Source: Rhodanobacteraceae bacterium (GTDB lineage: Bacteria > Acidobacteriota > Terriglobia > Terriglobales > Acidobacteriaceae). From it: a stretch of 64,000 nucleotides of DNA. The DNA lies in the NCBI GenBank assembly GCA_903970285.1, contig CAJCHN010000049.1:1-64000 (forward strand), read 5' to 3'. Positions 8,671-16,535 of the stretch are shown here, piece by piece (position 1 is the stretch's first letter; each line of letters opens with the position of its first letter). The position numbers were made by a program, and so were the translations under genes. Below the pieces are notes generated by a model, which was given only the letters and a program-made list of their open reading frames with translations, did not search any database and was not told the origin of the DNA.

Positions 8671-9717
8671 ATGCTTCAGTCAAAGGGATATGCCGCGCAG
8701 TCGAGCACCTCGGGCCTTGCGCCTTTCAGCTTCGAGCGCCGCGACCCCAAACCGGATGATGTGGTCGTCGAGATTGCCTTCTGCGGGATCTGCCACTCGG
8801 ACATTCACCAGGTGCGCGACGAGTGGGGCGGCTCCATGTACCCCATGGTTCCCGGCCACGAGATCGTCGGACGCGTCACCAAGATCGGAAAAGACGTCAC
8901 GCGATTCAAGGAAGGCGACCTCGCCGGCGTCGGCGTGATGGTCGATTCCTGCCGCGTGTGCGACAACTGCAAGGCGCAGGAAGAGGCTTACTGCGAGAAG
9001 GGCTTCGTTGGCACCTACAACGCCAGGGGCTACGACGGCGTGCTGGTGCACGGTGGATATTCGACCAACATTGTGGTGAACGAGCGCTACGTGCACACAC
9101 TTTCAGCCAGGCTTGAACCGAAGCTGGCCGCGGTCGCGCCGCTGCTGTGCGCCGGCATCACCACCTACAGCCCGCTGCGCCATTGGAAGGTCGGCCCGGG
9201 CAAGAAGGTGGGCATCGTCGGGCTCGGCGGGCTCGGCCACATGGGCCTCAAGTTCGCCCACTCGTTCGGCGCAGAGGTGACCCTGTTCACCACCTCCGCC
9301 GGCAAGGAAGCCGACGCGCGGCGCCTGGGCGCGGATCACGTCGTCATCTCCAAAGACCCCGACCAGATGGCCAGGGAGAAGAGCAAGTACGACTTCCTGC
9401 TCGACTGCGTCTCCGCCCCGCACGACCTCAATGAGTATCTCGGCCTGCTGCGCCTGGACGGCACTCTCTGCCAGGTCGGCCTGCCGGAGAAGCCGCTTCC
9501 GGTCAACGCCTTTTCCATGGTGACGAACCGGCGCAGCATGTCCGGCTCGATGATCGGCGGCATGGCCGAGACGCAGCAGATGCTCGACTACTGCGCGGAG
9601 CACGACATCGTCTCGGACATCGAGATGACGTCAGTCGATCAGATCAACCAGGCGTACGAGCGCGTCGTCAAAGCCGACGTGAAATATCGCTTCGTCATCG
9701 ATATGGAGACGCTGTAA
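8671..9717 (+). CDS. Zinc-dependent NAD(P) alcohol dehydrogenase (YahK/CAD-like)
   Basis: Medium-chain dehydrogenase/reductase of 348 aa, reducing aldehydes or oxidising alcohols with NAD(P)H. The catalytic zinc ligands are in FCGICHSDIHQ and PMVPGHEIVG, the structural zinc cluster is the four Cys of CRVCDNCKAQEEAYC, and the dinucleotide loop is GLGGLGHMG. The overall pattern, including GYDGVLVHGGYS, matches the cinnamyl-alcohol-dehydrogenase-like YahK/AdhC subgroup, usually NADPH-dependent. The start is firm: AAGGAG at 8658-8663 lies 7 bases before the ATG. A convergent lactonase gene lies 32 bp downstream. The physiological substrate is unknown. Confidence 0.93.
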   Translation: MLQSKGYAAQSSTSGLAPFSFERRDPKPDDVVVEIAFCGICHSDIHQVRDEWGGSMYPMVPGHEIVGRVTKIGKDVTRFKEGDLAGVGVMVDSCRVCDNCKAQEEAYCEKGFVGTYNARGYDGVLVHGGYSTNIVVNERYVHTLSARLEPKLAAVAPLLCAGITTYSPLRHWKVGPGKKVGIVGLGGLGHMGLKFAHSFGAEVTLFTTSAGKEADARRLGADHVVISKDPDQMAREKSKYDFLLDCVSAPHDLNEYLGLLRLDGTLCQVGLPEKPLPVNAFSMVTNRRSMSGSMIGGMAETQQMLDYCAEHDIVSDIEMTSVDQINQAYERVVKADVKYRFVIDMETL

Positions 9718-9749
9718 GAGGTCGGTATGCGTGGCTGGCGAAGATGCCG

Positions 9750-11009
9750 TCACACGAACAGGATCATCTGCGGCATCTCAGCCGGCACCGTCTGCACCGG
9801 TCCGCTGAGGTGCCCGTTCGCCTCATCCCGGCTGAAGATGGTGATGGAGCCCGAGTCCTGGTTTCCGCACAGCAGCCAGCGTCCCGTGGGGTCGAGCGTG
9901 AACTGCCGCGGCGCCTTGCCTCCGCAGGCGATGCGCTGCACAAACACCGGTGCGCCCGAGGTGGCATCGATCCGAAACACCACCAGCGAGTTCTCCCCGC
10001 GATTGCTGACGATCAGGAAGTTGGCGTCGGGCGTCAGCACAATCTCCGCCGCGGTGTTCTGCCCATGAAAGCCGGGGTCGAGCGTAGAAACCGCGTTCCC
10101 CGCCTCCGTCAGCAGCGCAACCGGCTCCGCCCCTCCAGCTCCGTGCGTCGTGTTCCACAGATAGTGGTCGATCTGATTCGACAACTCGTCGATCCCATAC
10201 GCCCAGCGCTGATTGGGATGAAAGGTGATATGGCGCGGACCCGAGCCCGGCACCCTGCACGCATTCAACTGCGGCTTGCCCAGCTGCGCTGTTTCGGGAT
10301 GAATATAGAAGGTGACGATCTCGTCCGTACCCAGGTCATTGACCACCAGGAAGCGGTTATCCAGCGAGATGGTCGCGGAGTGCGGGTGCGGAGCGTCCTG
10401 GCGCGCGGTGTTGGGTCCGTGATGACCGAATCTCGGCTGGCGAAAGTCGAGCCGCTCCACCGCATCTGACGGAGTTCCATCGGGATAGATCTTAAAGCTC
10501 GAGACCGAACTTCCGGTGTAGTTGGCCGTGAAGGCCGCGCTTCCGGTCGCATCGACCGAGATATAACATGGACCTGTTCCGCCGGCGGGAACGCTCTTCA
10601 GCAGCTTCAGCGCGCCATTCGCCGGATCGATCGCGAATGCCGAAACGCTGGAGGTATGCTCGTCCTGGCCTTCGTTGGCCGCGTACAGCACGTTCTGCTT
10701 GCCGATGCGGGCCGCAGCCAGGAACGACGGCCGCACCGTCTCGGCCGCCAAAGCCGGTTGGCTCAGCTGCCCGGTCGCCGGATTGAACCGCGCCAGGTAG
10801 ATACCCTTGGCGTGCGAGTTGATGGTATCGGTGCCGATGTACACCAGCGGCATCGGCTCCGGCGGCTTTGGCTTGCGCCGGCGCTGAAACAGCCTGGACT
10901 GCGCCAGCATGCGCGTCCGCGCAAACGCCGCCGCGGCAGGAAGCAGCGTGAGCAGACGGCGGCGGGTGAAAGGCTTTGCGATCGGAGCTTCGCTTTCCTG
11001 GGAGTTCAC
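9750..11009 (-). CDS. Lactonase family beta-propeller protein with Tat-type signal
   Basis: 419-aa protein of the 6-phosphogluconolactonase/carboxy-cis,cis-muconate cyclase-like seven-bladed propeller family. The N-terminus has a basic TRRRLLTLLPAAAAFA stretch that looks like a twin-arginine export signal, so the mature protein is probably periplasmic rather than part of the cytosolic pentose phosphate route. Propeller repeats are visible as PLVYIGTDT, VLYAANEG, GPCYISVDATGS, RFLVVNDLGTDEI, PRHITFHPNQRWAYGIDE, FLIVSNRGENSLVVF and PRQFTLDPTGRWLLCGNQDSG. The start overlaps the stop of the upstream small gene by 4 bp, suggesting coupled translation. The real substrate is not known. Confidence 0.9.
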   Translation of the reverse strand: MNSQESEAPIAKPFTRRRLLTLLPAAAAFARTRMLAQSRLFQRRRKPKPPEPMPLVYIGTDTINSHAKGIYLARFNPATGQLSQPALAAETVRPSFLAAARIGKQNVLYAANEGQDEHTSSVSAFAIDPANGALKLLKSVPAGGTGPCYISVDATGSAAFTANYTGSSVSSFKIYPDGTPSDAVERLDFRQPRFGHHGPNTARQDAPHPHSATISLDNRFLVVNDLGTDEIVTFYIHPETAQLGKPQLNACRVPGSGPRHITFHPNQRWAYGIDELSNQIDHYLWNTTHGAGGAEPVALLTEAGNAVSTLDPGFHGQNTAAEIVLTPDANFLIVSNRGENSLVVFRIDATSGAPVFVQRIACGGKAPRQFTLDPTGRWLLCGNQDSGSITIFSRDEANGHLSGPVQTVPAEMPQMILFV

Positions 11010-11488
11010 AGCTTCACAGTCTGGTTTTCGTCCGGATTCTGGGTGCCGAAGTACGCCGCACTCCCCGGATCGCCCGGCAGTTCGCCGAGGAACTTCTCCG
11101 GCTTGATGTCGTCGTTGATCACCGGCAGGTAGGGCAGCTTATCCGTGCTGCCGGCCTCCCGCACCACCGCGTTCGCGTGCTCCAGCACCTCATCGACGGT
11201 CATCGTATACATCTCGCGCCCGTTGTCGTAGCCGGATTCGATGATCGACTTCAGGTAGCGTCCGGCAGCCTGCGCGGCCAGCCGGTCGGTGATCACATGG
11301 CCGGTCTCGCGCTTCATCCGCACCCACGCCAGGTTTGGCATGGCGATCCACACCGGGCGTCCATTCACCGCGAACCGGATATCCGTCGCGTCGGCGTGCC
11401 GCGTCGCGATGGCGACGACGGTCCCGCGCCAGGTGCAGTGCAGCGGCTCGCCGGTCCAGCGATCGTTTACCGTGAAGTCTTCATACAT
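11006..11488 (-). CDS. Hypothetical protein coupled to the lactonase
   Basis: 160 aa, soluble, with no recognised domain. It opens MYEDFTVNDRWTGEPLHCTW and has evenly mixed alpha/beta composition without signal peptide or membrane segment. The ATG at 11488 is the first in the frame. Its last codon overlaps the lactonase start by 4 bp, so the two are likely one operon, yet the lactonase is predicted to be exported and this protein is not. A terminator hairpin 40 bp upstream closes the preceding BNR/MoaD-like operon, so a promoter should lie between 11489 and 11527. Function unknown. Confidence 0.8.
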   Translation of the reverse strand: MYEDFTVNDRWTGEPLHCTWRGTVVAIATRHADATDIRFAVNGRPVWIAMPNLAWVRMKRETGHVITDRLAAQAAGRYLKSIIESGYDNGREMYTMTVDEVLEHANAVVREAGSTDKLPYLPVINDDIKPEKFLGELPGDPGSAAYFGTQNPDENQTVKL

Positions 11489-11527
11489 GCTGCTAGCTTA
11501 GCGCAAATGTCCTGAGTCGATGGAGTT

Positions 11528-11550
11528 GAAAAAGACGGCGTAAGCCGCCG
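11528..11550 (-). terminator. Rho-independent terminator after the BNR / MoaD-like operon
   Basis: On the minus strand a 5-bp stem CGGCG / CGCCG with a GCTTA loop is followed by TCTTTTTC. A second, larger hairpin (arms 11570-11576 and 11595-11601, 7 bp) sits directly at the stop of the MoaD-like gene. Together they plausibly end that transcript. Confidence 0.6.
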
Positions 11551-11602
11551 GTGGCGGGTTCGTTTACCTGGCCCGCGCTCGCCGGAGGCGTTTGGCGGGC
11601 CT

Positions 11603-11908
11603 TCACCCCCCGGCGATCGCGGCAATAATCAAGAACGGCTCTCTCCCCGCCGCGACCGCCTCCGGAACCTCCTCATCCGGCCTGCAGTGCGAGAGATCCT
11701 CCTGGCATGCGAAGAAACGCAGAAAAGGCCGGCGCAGCTTGGTCTGCGCATCGCGAATGGTTCCCCGCAGCATCGGGTACGCGGCCTCCACCGCACCCAG
11801 GATCGCCGCCTGCGTCACCGGAACCTCCACTTCGACCATCACGCGGCGGCCCACGCCCGCAAGCTGACCAAGGTGGTGCGGCAGCTCAACCGTGACCGGC
11901 GTGGTCAC
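11603..11908 (-). CDS. MoaD/ThiS family (beta-grasp sulfur-carrier-like) protein
   Basis: 101 aa from a GTG at 11908 that overlaps the stop of the BNR gene by 4 bp (GTGA). The sequence begins [18 protein letters not shown] and ends [11 protein letters not shown], a C-terminal Gly-Gly directly before the stop as in MoaD, ThiS and other ubiquitin-like carriers that are adenylated and thiocarboxylated there. The middle contains a hydrophobic beta-grasp pattern ([21 protein letters not shown]). No MoaE, MoeB/ThiF, ThiG or JAB-peptidase gene is nearby, so neither molybdopterin nor thiazole synthesis is supported. The open frame continues upstream to 12031 inside the BNR gene, but the GTG is the natural start. 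Confidence 0.82.
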   Translation of the reverse strand: MTTPVTVELPHHLGQLAGVGRRVMVEVEVPVTQAAILGAVEAAYPMLRGTIRDAQTKLRRPFLRFFACQEDLSHCRPDEEVPEAVAAGREPFLIIAAIAGG

Positions 11909-13020
11909 CCGAGCGTCTGGACCTCGACCGACAGCACCGCCGGGAGATCGTGCACGATCGCCTGCCAACGGTCGCCCGCATCCGCCGAGCAGTAGACCTG
12001 TCCGCCGGTCGTTCCAAAGTAGATGCCACACTCATCCAGCGTGTCGACCGCCATCGCATCGCGCAACACGTTCACATAACAGTTCGCCTGCGGCAGACCG
12101 GCTGTCAACGGCTCCCAGCAGTTCCCTCCGCTGCGGCTGCGAAACACCCGAAGCTGCCCGTCCAGCGGAAAATGCTGCGCATCGCTCTTGATCGGAACCA
12201 CGTAGAGCGTCTCGGGCTCATGCGCATGCACGTCGATCACAAAGCCGAAATCGGTTGGCAGATCGCCCGAAATCTCGCGCCAGTTCTCGCCCGCATCGTC
12301 CGTCCGCATCACGTCCCAGTGCTTCTGCATAAAGAGCGTGCCGGGCTTCGCCGGATGCATGGCCATGTGGTGGACGCAATGACCAACCTCCGCCGTTGGA
12401 TTCGGGATGTAGAGCGAGTGCAGCCCGCGATTGATCGGCTTCCACGTCGCGCCGGCGTCATCGCTGCGAAATGCTCCCGCGGCAGAGATCGCGACGAAGA
12501 TGCGCCGCGGGTCGGTTGGATCGAGCAGAATGGTGTGCAGGCACATGCCGCCGGCGCCGGGCTGCCAGTCCGGTCCCGTCCCATGCTGGCGCAGCCCCGG
12601 CAGCTCCTGCCACGAGGCCCCCGCGTCGTCCGAGCGGAAGAGCGCCGCGTCTTCTATCCCCGCGAACACCGTCTCCGGGCTGGTGAGCGACGGCTCCAGG
12701 TGCCACACTCGCTTGAACTCCCACGGATGGGCCGTGCCGTCGTACCACTGGTGGGTGCCCGCATCACCGGCGTACGCAAACGCGTTGCCCACCGCGGTCC
12801 AGGTCGCGCCGCCATCATCCGAGCGCTGGATGATCTGCCCGAACCAGCCGGAACTCTGCGAAGCGTAAATCCGGTTTGGATCGAGCGGCGAACCCTTCAG
12901 GTGATACATCTCCCACCCGGGAAAGTGCGGCCCGTCCACCGTCCAATCCTTCCGCGTTCCGTCCGCGGTCAGGATGAATGCGCCCTTCCGCGTGCCCACC
13001 AGCAGACGAACCTGGCTCAT
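11905..13020 (-). CDS. BNR/Asp-box repeat beta-propeller protein (sialidase-like fold)
   Basis: 371 aa with no signal peptide, hence probably cytosolic. Asp-box repeats are clear: [27 protein letters not shown] and RTDDAGENW, with a propeller pattern throughout ([35 protein letters not shown]). Database names for such proteins include exo-alpha-sialidase or WD40/YVTN/BNR-like protein, but the Arg triad and FRIP motif of true sialidases are not evident, so enzymatic activity is doubtful. It is the first gene of a two-gene operon with a MoaD/ThiS-like protein, coupled by GTGA. Function unknown. Confidence 0.87.
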   Translation of the reverse strand: MSQVRLLVGTRKGAFILTADGTRKDWTVDGPHFPGWEMYHLKGSPLDPNRIYASQSSGWFGQIIQRSDDGGATWTAVGNAFAYAGDAGTHQWYDGTAHPWEFKRVWHLEPSLTSPETVFAGIEDAALFRSDDAGASWQELPGLRQHGTGPDWQPGAGGMCLHTILLDPTDPRRIFVAISAAGAFRSDDAGATWKPINRGLHSLYIPNPTAEVGHCVHHMAMHPAKPGTLFMQKHWDVMRTDDAGENWREISGDLPTDFGFVIDVHAHEPETLYVVPIKSDAQHFPLDGQLRVFRSRSGGNCWEPLTAGLPQANCYVNVLRDAMAVDTLDECGIYFGTTGGQVYCSADAGDRWQAIVHDLPAVLSVEVQTLG

Positions 13021-13140
13021 GTTCTTCGATTCCCTTCGTGCAAGGTGCGGGGAGAGAAGCGCAGACAGATTAGCGCAAATTGGCTGTGAGTGAAGCGAAG
13101 TGCGTGGCCGACAGGGCTGTTTTCGCGGCGGCCGGGAGCA

Positions 13141-13731
13141 TCAGCCGCGCCCCGGCGGCGCGATCTTTACGGATTGCATTCCTGCCGCCGCGGCAGCCTG
13201 TATGCCCAGGTCGGCATCCTCAAACACCAGGCAATCCCGCGGCGGCACGTTCAGACGCTCGGCCGCCATCAGGAACGGCTCAGGCGATGGCTTCCCGTGG
13301 GTGTATTCCCCGGCGCAGACCAGCGTCTCGAAGAGGTCGAGGATGCCCAGCGCGTTCAGCGTCTTCACCACCGAATCCCGCGGGCTGCCGGAGACCACGG
13401 CGAACGGAATCTTCCCGTGCATCCGGTGAATCTCCGCCAGCACATCCGGAACAGCGGTCACTTGCGGCAGCAACTCCAGATACAGATCCTCCTTCTCGCG
13501 CGCGACCTCGTTCACATTCATCTTCAGACCGTGATCGCGGTTCAACTGCGCGATGATCTCCGGCACCGGGCGTCCGCCCCAGGCGTAGAACAGCTCCTCC
13601 GGAAACGGGCAGTTGTGGCGTGCGAGCGCTTGGTTCCACGCCAGAAAGTGCAGCGGCATGGAATCCGCGATGGTGCCATCGCAGTCGAAGAGATAAGCGC
13701 GAAAGGAATAGTCCGGCAGAACGAGCGGCAT
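13141..13731 (-). CDS. HAD family hydrolase (beta-phosphoglucomutase / YqaB-like)
   Basis: 196-aa haloacid-dehalogenase-type phosphatase. The nucleophile motif is LFDCDGTIADSMPLH (Asp nucleophile, second Asp acid/base), motif II is FAVVSGSPRDSV, and motifs III and IV are HGKPSPEPFLMAAERL and CLVFEDADLGIQAA. The helical cap between motifs I and II is of the beta-phosphoglucomutase/YqaB (fructose-1-phosphate phosphatase) type. Substrate is a small phosphorylated metabolite, probably a sugar phosphate. ATG at 13731 is the first in frame. It is downstream of the decarboxylase on the same strand, 127 bp apart, with a 12-bp tandem repeat between them. Confidence 0.9.
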   Translation of the reverse strand: MPLVLPDYSFRAYLFDCDGTIADSMPLHFLAWNQALARHNCPFPEELFYAWGGRPVPEIIAQLNRDHGLKMNVNEVAREKEDLYLELLPQVTAVPDVLAEIHRMHGKIPFAVVSGSPRDSVVKTLNALGILDLFETLVCAGEYTHGKPSPEPFLMAAERLNVPPRDCLVFEDADLGIQAAAAAGMQSVKIAPPGRG

Positions 13732-13807
13732 GGAATCCTGTTCTCAGCGAAAGCGCTGACTTCAATGGAGCACCGGGTCCGGGACCGGACGCGGCAACCT
13801 CCTCTAT

Positions 13808-13867
13808 ATCTACTCTGTCATCTACTCGGTTATCTACTCGGTCATCTGCTCGATCATCTACTCTGTC
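13808..13867 (-). repeat. Five tandem 12-bp units carrying the decarboxylase stop codon
   Basis: Five consecutive 12-bp units read on the plus strand as ATCTACTCTGTC, with one or two changes each. The first unit in the minus direction contains the end of the decarboxylase gene (GAG TAG), and three of the four further units repeat an in-frame TAG, while one has CAG instead. The result is a run of backup stop codons in the same frame. A minisatellite like this is prone to gain or loss of units, but unit changes would not alter the protein. Confidence 0.85.
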
Positions 13868-16269
13868 GACCGGCGCACCGGCTTGTCTTTCAAGCGTCTG
13901 GTGTTCCGTGGCGGCGCGGAATTCGGCGGCTGCTTTCCATTTTTCCGCTTCGGCTTCACCGGCTCCTCACACACCGCGCGCATCCAGTAATTGCCGGCAG
14001 CATCCACCTCGATCCCATGCACCTCGCGCTCGAAGCCGGGGAAGCGCTTGCCAAACTCCTCCATGGCCAGAATGAGCTTGATCACCGGTGAATCCGGTCC
14101 GCCGAGACGCTCGCCCGGCATCGACATCGGGATCCCCGGCGGGTAAGGAACCAGCATCACCGCCGCGATGCGCCCCGCCATCTCCCAGAAGCGAATCCGC
14201 TCGGTCTCGCCGCGAACCAGCTTCTGGTAGGTCTGCGCCGGCGTCAGCACCGGGTCGAAGTCCTCGTCGCACGCGGCATTCACCAGACCGGCCAGGTTCA
14301 GCTCCAGCATCACCCGGTGCATCTCGTCCGAAATCTCTTTGAGCGTGTGGTTGCGATACCGCGCCGGATACCGGTCCACCAGCTCCGGCAACGCCTCCAC
14401 CAGAGGAGCTTCGCCATCGTAGAGCCGCTTGAACTCAAACAGATTTTCCAGCAGCGAGCCCCACTTGCCCTTCGACGTTCCCACCGAAAACAGCACCAGG
14501 ATGGTGTAGTCGCCGGTCCGCGCAATCTCCACCCGCCGCGAGTCCAGGAACTCGGTCAGCACCGCACCGGGAATGCCCCATTCCCCCACCCGCCCCTGCG
14601 CGTCGACGCCGGGTGTCAGGATGGTGACCTTCGCCGGATCCAGCATGCAGTAGTCGCCGGCGATATCGTCGTCTTGATAGCCATGCCAGTCCTCGCCCGG
14701 CGTCAGCGTCCAGCACGATGGCGTCGACATCAGCAGCTCGTCTTCCGCGTCCTCAAACAGGATCGACTCACCCGTCGCCGGATCGGTCACCCGCTCGGGC
14801 TGGTACACGCCGAAGAACCACGCCTCGCCATTCTCCGACTCCACCCGCAGCCGATGTGCAATGGAACTCATCGCCTGGCGAAAGCTGATCGCATCGGCCA
14901 GCGTCTCGTCCATCAGCGTCGGCCCCGCCGGTTCGTCCATCATCGCCGCGGCCACGTCCAGCGACGCGATCAGCGGGTAAAACGGAGAGGTCGTCCCATG
15001 CATCATGAACGCCTCGTTGAACTGGTCGAAATCGAGCGGAGCGCGGTCAGACAGCTTGATGTGCACCATCGAACCCATGCTGAACGCCGCCAGCATCTTG
15101 TGCGTCGATTGCACGGAGAAGATCGCCGGGCGGTTCGGCATCTCGTCCGGAACCCCCATCGCATACCGGCCGCGGTAGATCGGGTGAAATTTCGCGTAGG
15201 CGTACCAGGCTTCGTCGAAATGCACCCGCGGCACCGACTGCGCCAGCTCCGCCACCACCTGATCCACGTTGTAGCACAAGCCGTCGTAGGTGGAATTCGT
15301 CACCACCGCGTAGGTTGGCTCCTGCGAACGCGCTCCCGGCGAAAACGGACTGCGCGCAATCAGTTCCTTCACGTTCCCGGGCGAAAACCGCTTCAGCGGC
15401 ACCAGCCCGATCATTCCGTAGCCGTTGCGTGTCGGCTTGAAGTACACCGGCCGCGCCCCGGTCACGGTCAGCGAGTGGCAGATCGACTTGTGGCAGTTCG
15501 CATCCGCCAGTACGATGTCGTCCTGCGCAATCACGCCATGCCCGATAATCTGGTTCGAAGTGCTCGATCCGCCTAGCACGTAGAAGGTCCAGTCGGCCCC
15601 GAAGATGCGCGCCGCATTGCGTTCCGAGTCGCCCGGAGGCCCGATATGGTCCAGCCACGAGCCCAGCGGCGCTGACGAGATTCCTAGATCGGAACGCAGC
15701 AGGTTCTCGCCGAAGAAGCGATGAAACTCCTGACCCACCGGATGCTTCAGAAACGCTACCCCACCCATATGCCCCGGCGCATCCCACGAGTACGCCGACT
15801 GGTCGTTATACTTCAGCAGCTCGCGAAAGTACGGCGGCAGCAGCTGCTCATGATACCGCTCCACCGCGGTATCCAGGCGCGACGCAATAAACGCCGGCGT
15901 GTCGCCGAACAGGTGAATGTACTCGTGCACCTGCTTCACCACCTCCAGCGGCAGCTCCGAGACCAGCGTCCGGTCGGCGATCAGGAAGATCGGCACCTTC
16001 TTGTTGCGATGGCGAACCCCGCGGATGATGTCAAGCGCGGCGCGCTCTTCAAACTGCGAATCTCCCTCCAGGTCCCAGTCCAGCAGGATCGCCGAATAGC
16101 TCGGGTCCGAGGTCACCAGCGACAAGCCATCCTCCGGCGAGGTCGTGCGCACGACTTCGTATCCTTCGTCTCCGATCGCATCCACCAGACGTTCCATGGC
16201 CCGGTCGGAGACGGAGTCCGTCCGCCCGACTTCACTCGCAATCAACAGCACCCACCGCTTATCGCTCAA
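13858..16269 (-). CDS. Orn/Lys/Arg decarboxylase, PLP-dependent (fold I)
   Basis: About 803 aa from a TTG at 16269. The N-terminal 130 residues form the response-regulator-like wing domain of the family (WVLLIASEVGRTDS, ILLDWDLEGD); the PLP domain follows (GGSSTSNQIIGHGV, ADANCHKSICHS, HFDEAWYAYAKFHP), with the Schiff-base Lys in FSVQSTHKMLAAFS at residue 391 and the C-terminal domain after it. It decarboxylates a basic amino acid to a polyamine precursor in the cytosol, in acid resistance or polyamine synthesis; which amino acid is not clear. The TTG has GAGG 5 bases upstream and keeps the LSDKRW start; the frame stays open to a start at 16380. Short tandem repeats flank the gene on both sides. 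Confidence 0.9.
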   Translation of the reverse strand: MSDKRWVLLIASEVGRTDSVSDRAMERLVDAIGDEGYEVVRTTSPEDGLSLVTSDPSYSAILLDWDLEGDSQFEERAALDIIRGVRHRNKKVPIFLIADRTLVSELPLEVVKQVHEYIHLFGDTPAFIASRLDTAVERYHEQLLPPYFRELLKYNDQSAYSWDAPGHMGGVAFLKHPVGQEFHRFFGENLLRSDLGISSAPLGSWLDHIGPPGDSERNAARIFGADWTFYVLGGSSTSNQIIGHGVIAQDDIVLADANCHKSICHSLTVTGARPVYFKPTRNGYGMIGLVPLKRFSPGNVKELIARSPFSPGARSQEPTYAVVTNSTYDGLCYNVDQVVAELAQSVPRVHFDEAWYAYAKFHPIYRGRYAMGVPDEMPNRPAIFSVQSTHKMLAAFSMGSMVHIKLSDRAPLDFDQFNEAFMMHGTTSPFYPLIASLDVAAAMMDEPAGPTLMDETLADAISFRQAMSSIAHRLRVESENGEAWFFGVYQPERVTDPATGESILFEDAEDELLMSTPSCWTLTPGEDWHGYQDDDIAGDYCMLDPAKVTILTPGVDAQGRVGEWGIPGAVLTEFLDSRRVEIARTGDYTILVLFSVGTSKGKWGSLLENLFEFKRLYDGEAPLVEALPELVDRYPARYRNHTLKEISDEMHRVMLELNLAGLVNAACDEDFDPVLTPAQTYQKLVRGETERIRFWEMAGRIAAVMLVPYPPGIPMSMPGERLGGPDSPVIKLILAMEEFGKRFPGFEREVHGIEVDAAGNYWMRAVCEEPVKPKRKNGKQPPNSAPPRNTRRLKDKPVRRSTE

Positions 16270-16420
16270 CTCTGCCTCGAATCTCCTGCCGCTCTTCTGA
16301 AAACTGCAAACACTTAACTCTAACGCGATCCGCGTAAACGAGTGATGACCCCGCTTCGTGCGTCTTCTGACCGGCCACAACCGCCGGGGTGTCCATCTCG
16401 ACTCACGCCCCTGCCAGCCG

Positions 16421-16466
16421 AGGTGGCTAGCAGAGGTGACCAGCAGAGGCGGCTAGCACAGGTGGG
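16421..16466. repeat. 13-bp tandem repeat, about 3.5 units
   Basis: Units AGGTGGCTAGCAG, AGGTGACCAGCAG, AGGCGGCTAGCAC and a partial AGGTGGG lie end to end. The array is about 150 bp upstream of the chosen decarboxylase start and 70 bp downstream of the membrane protein stop, so it is non-coding. It differs in sequence from the 12-bp array at the other end of the decarboxylase gene. Confidence 0.8.
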
Positions 16467-16535
16467 AATGAAAGGCGCTTGATCACCGCCTTGCTGCGCG
16501 ATTGCCCTGCAATACGCCTGCGGAAGGCACCATCC

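Noticed and set aside
11493-13079. The 11-mer TTAGCGCAAAT occurs upstream of both the 11488 and the 13020 gene starts
   Set aside because: Too short to separate from chance and no -35 element at a fitting distance.
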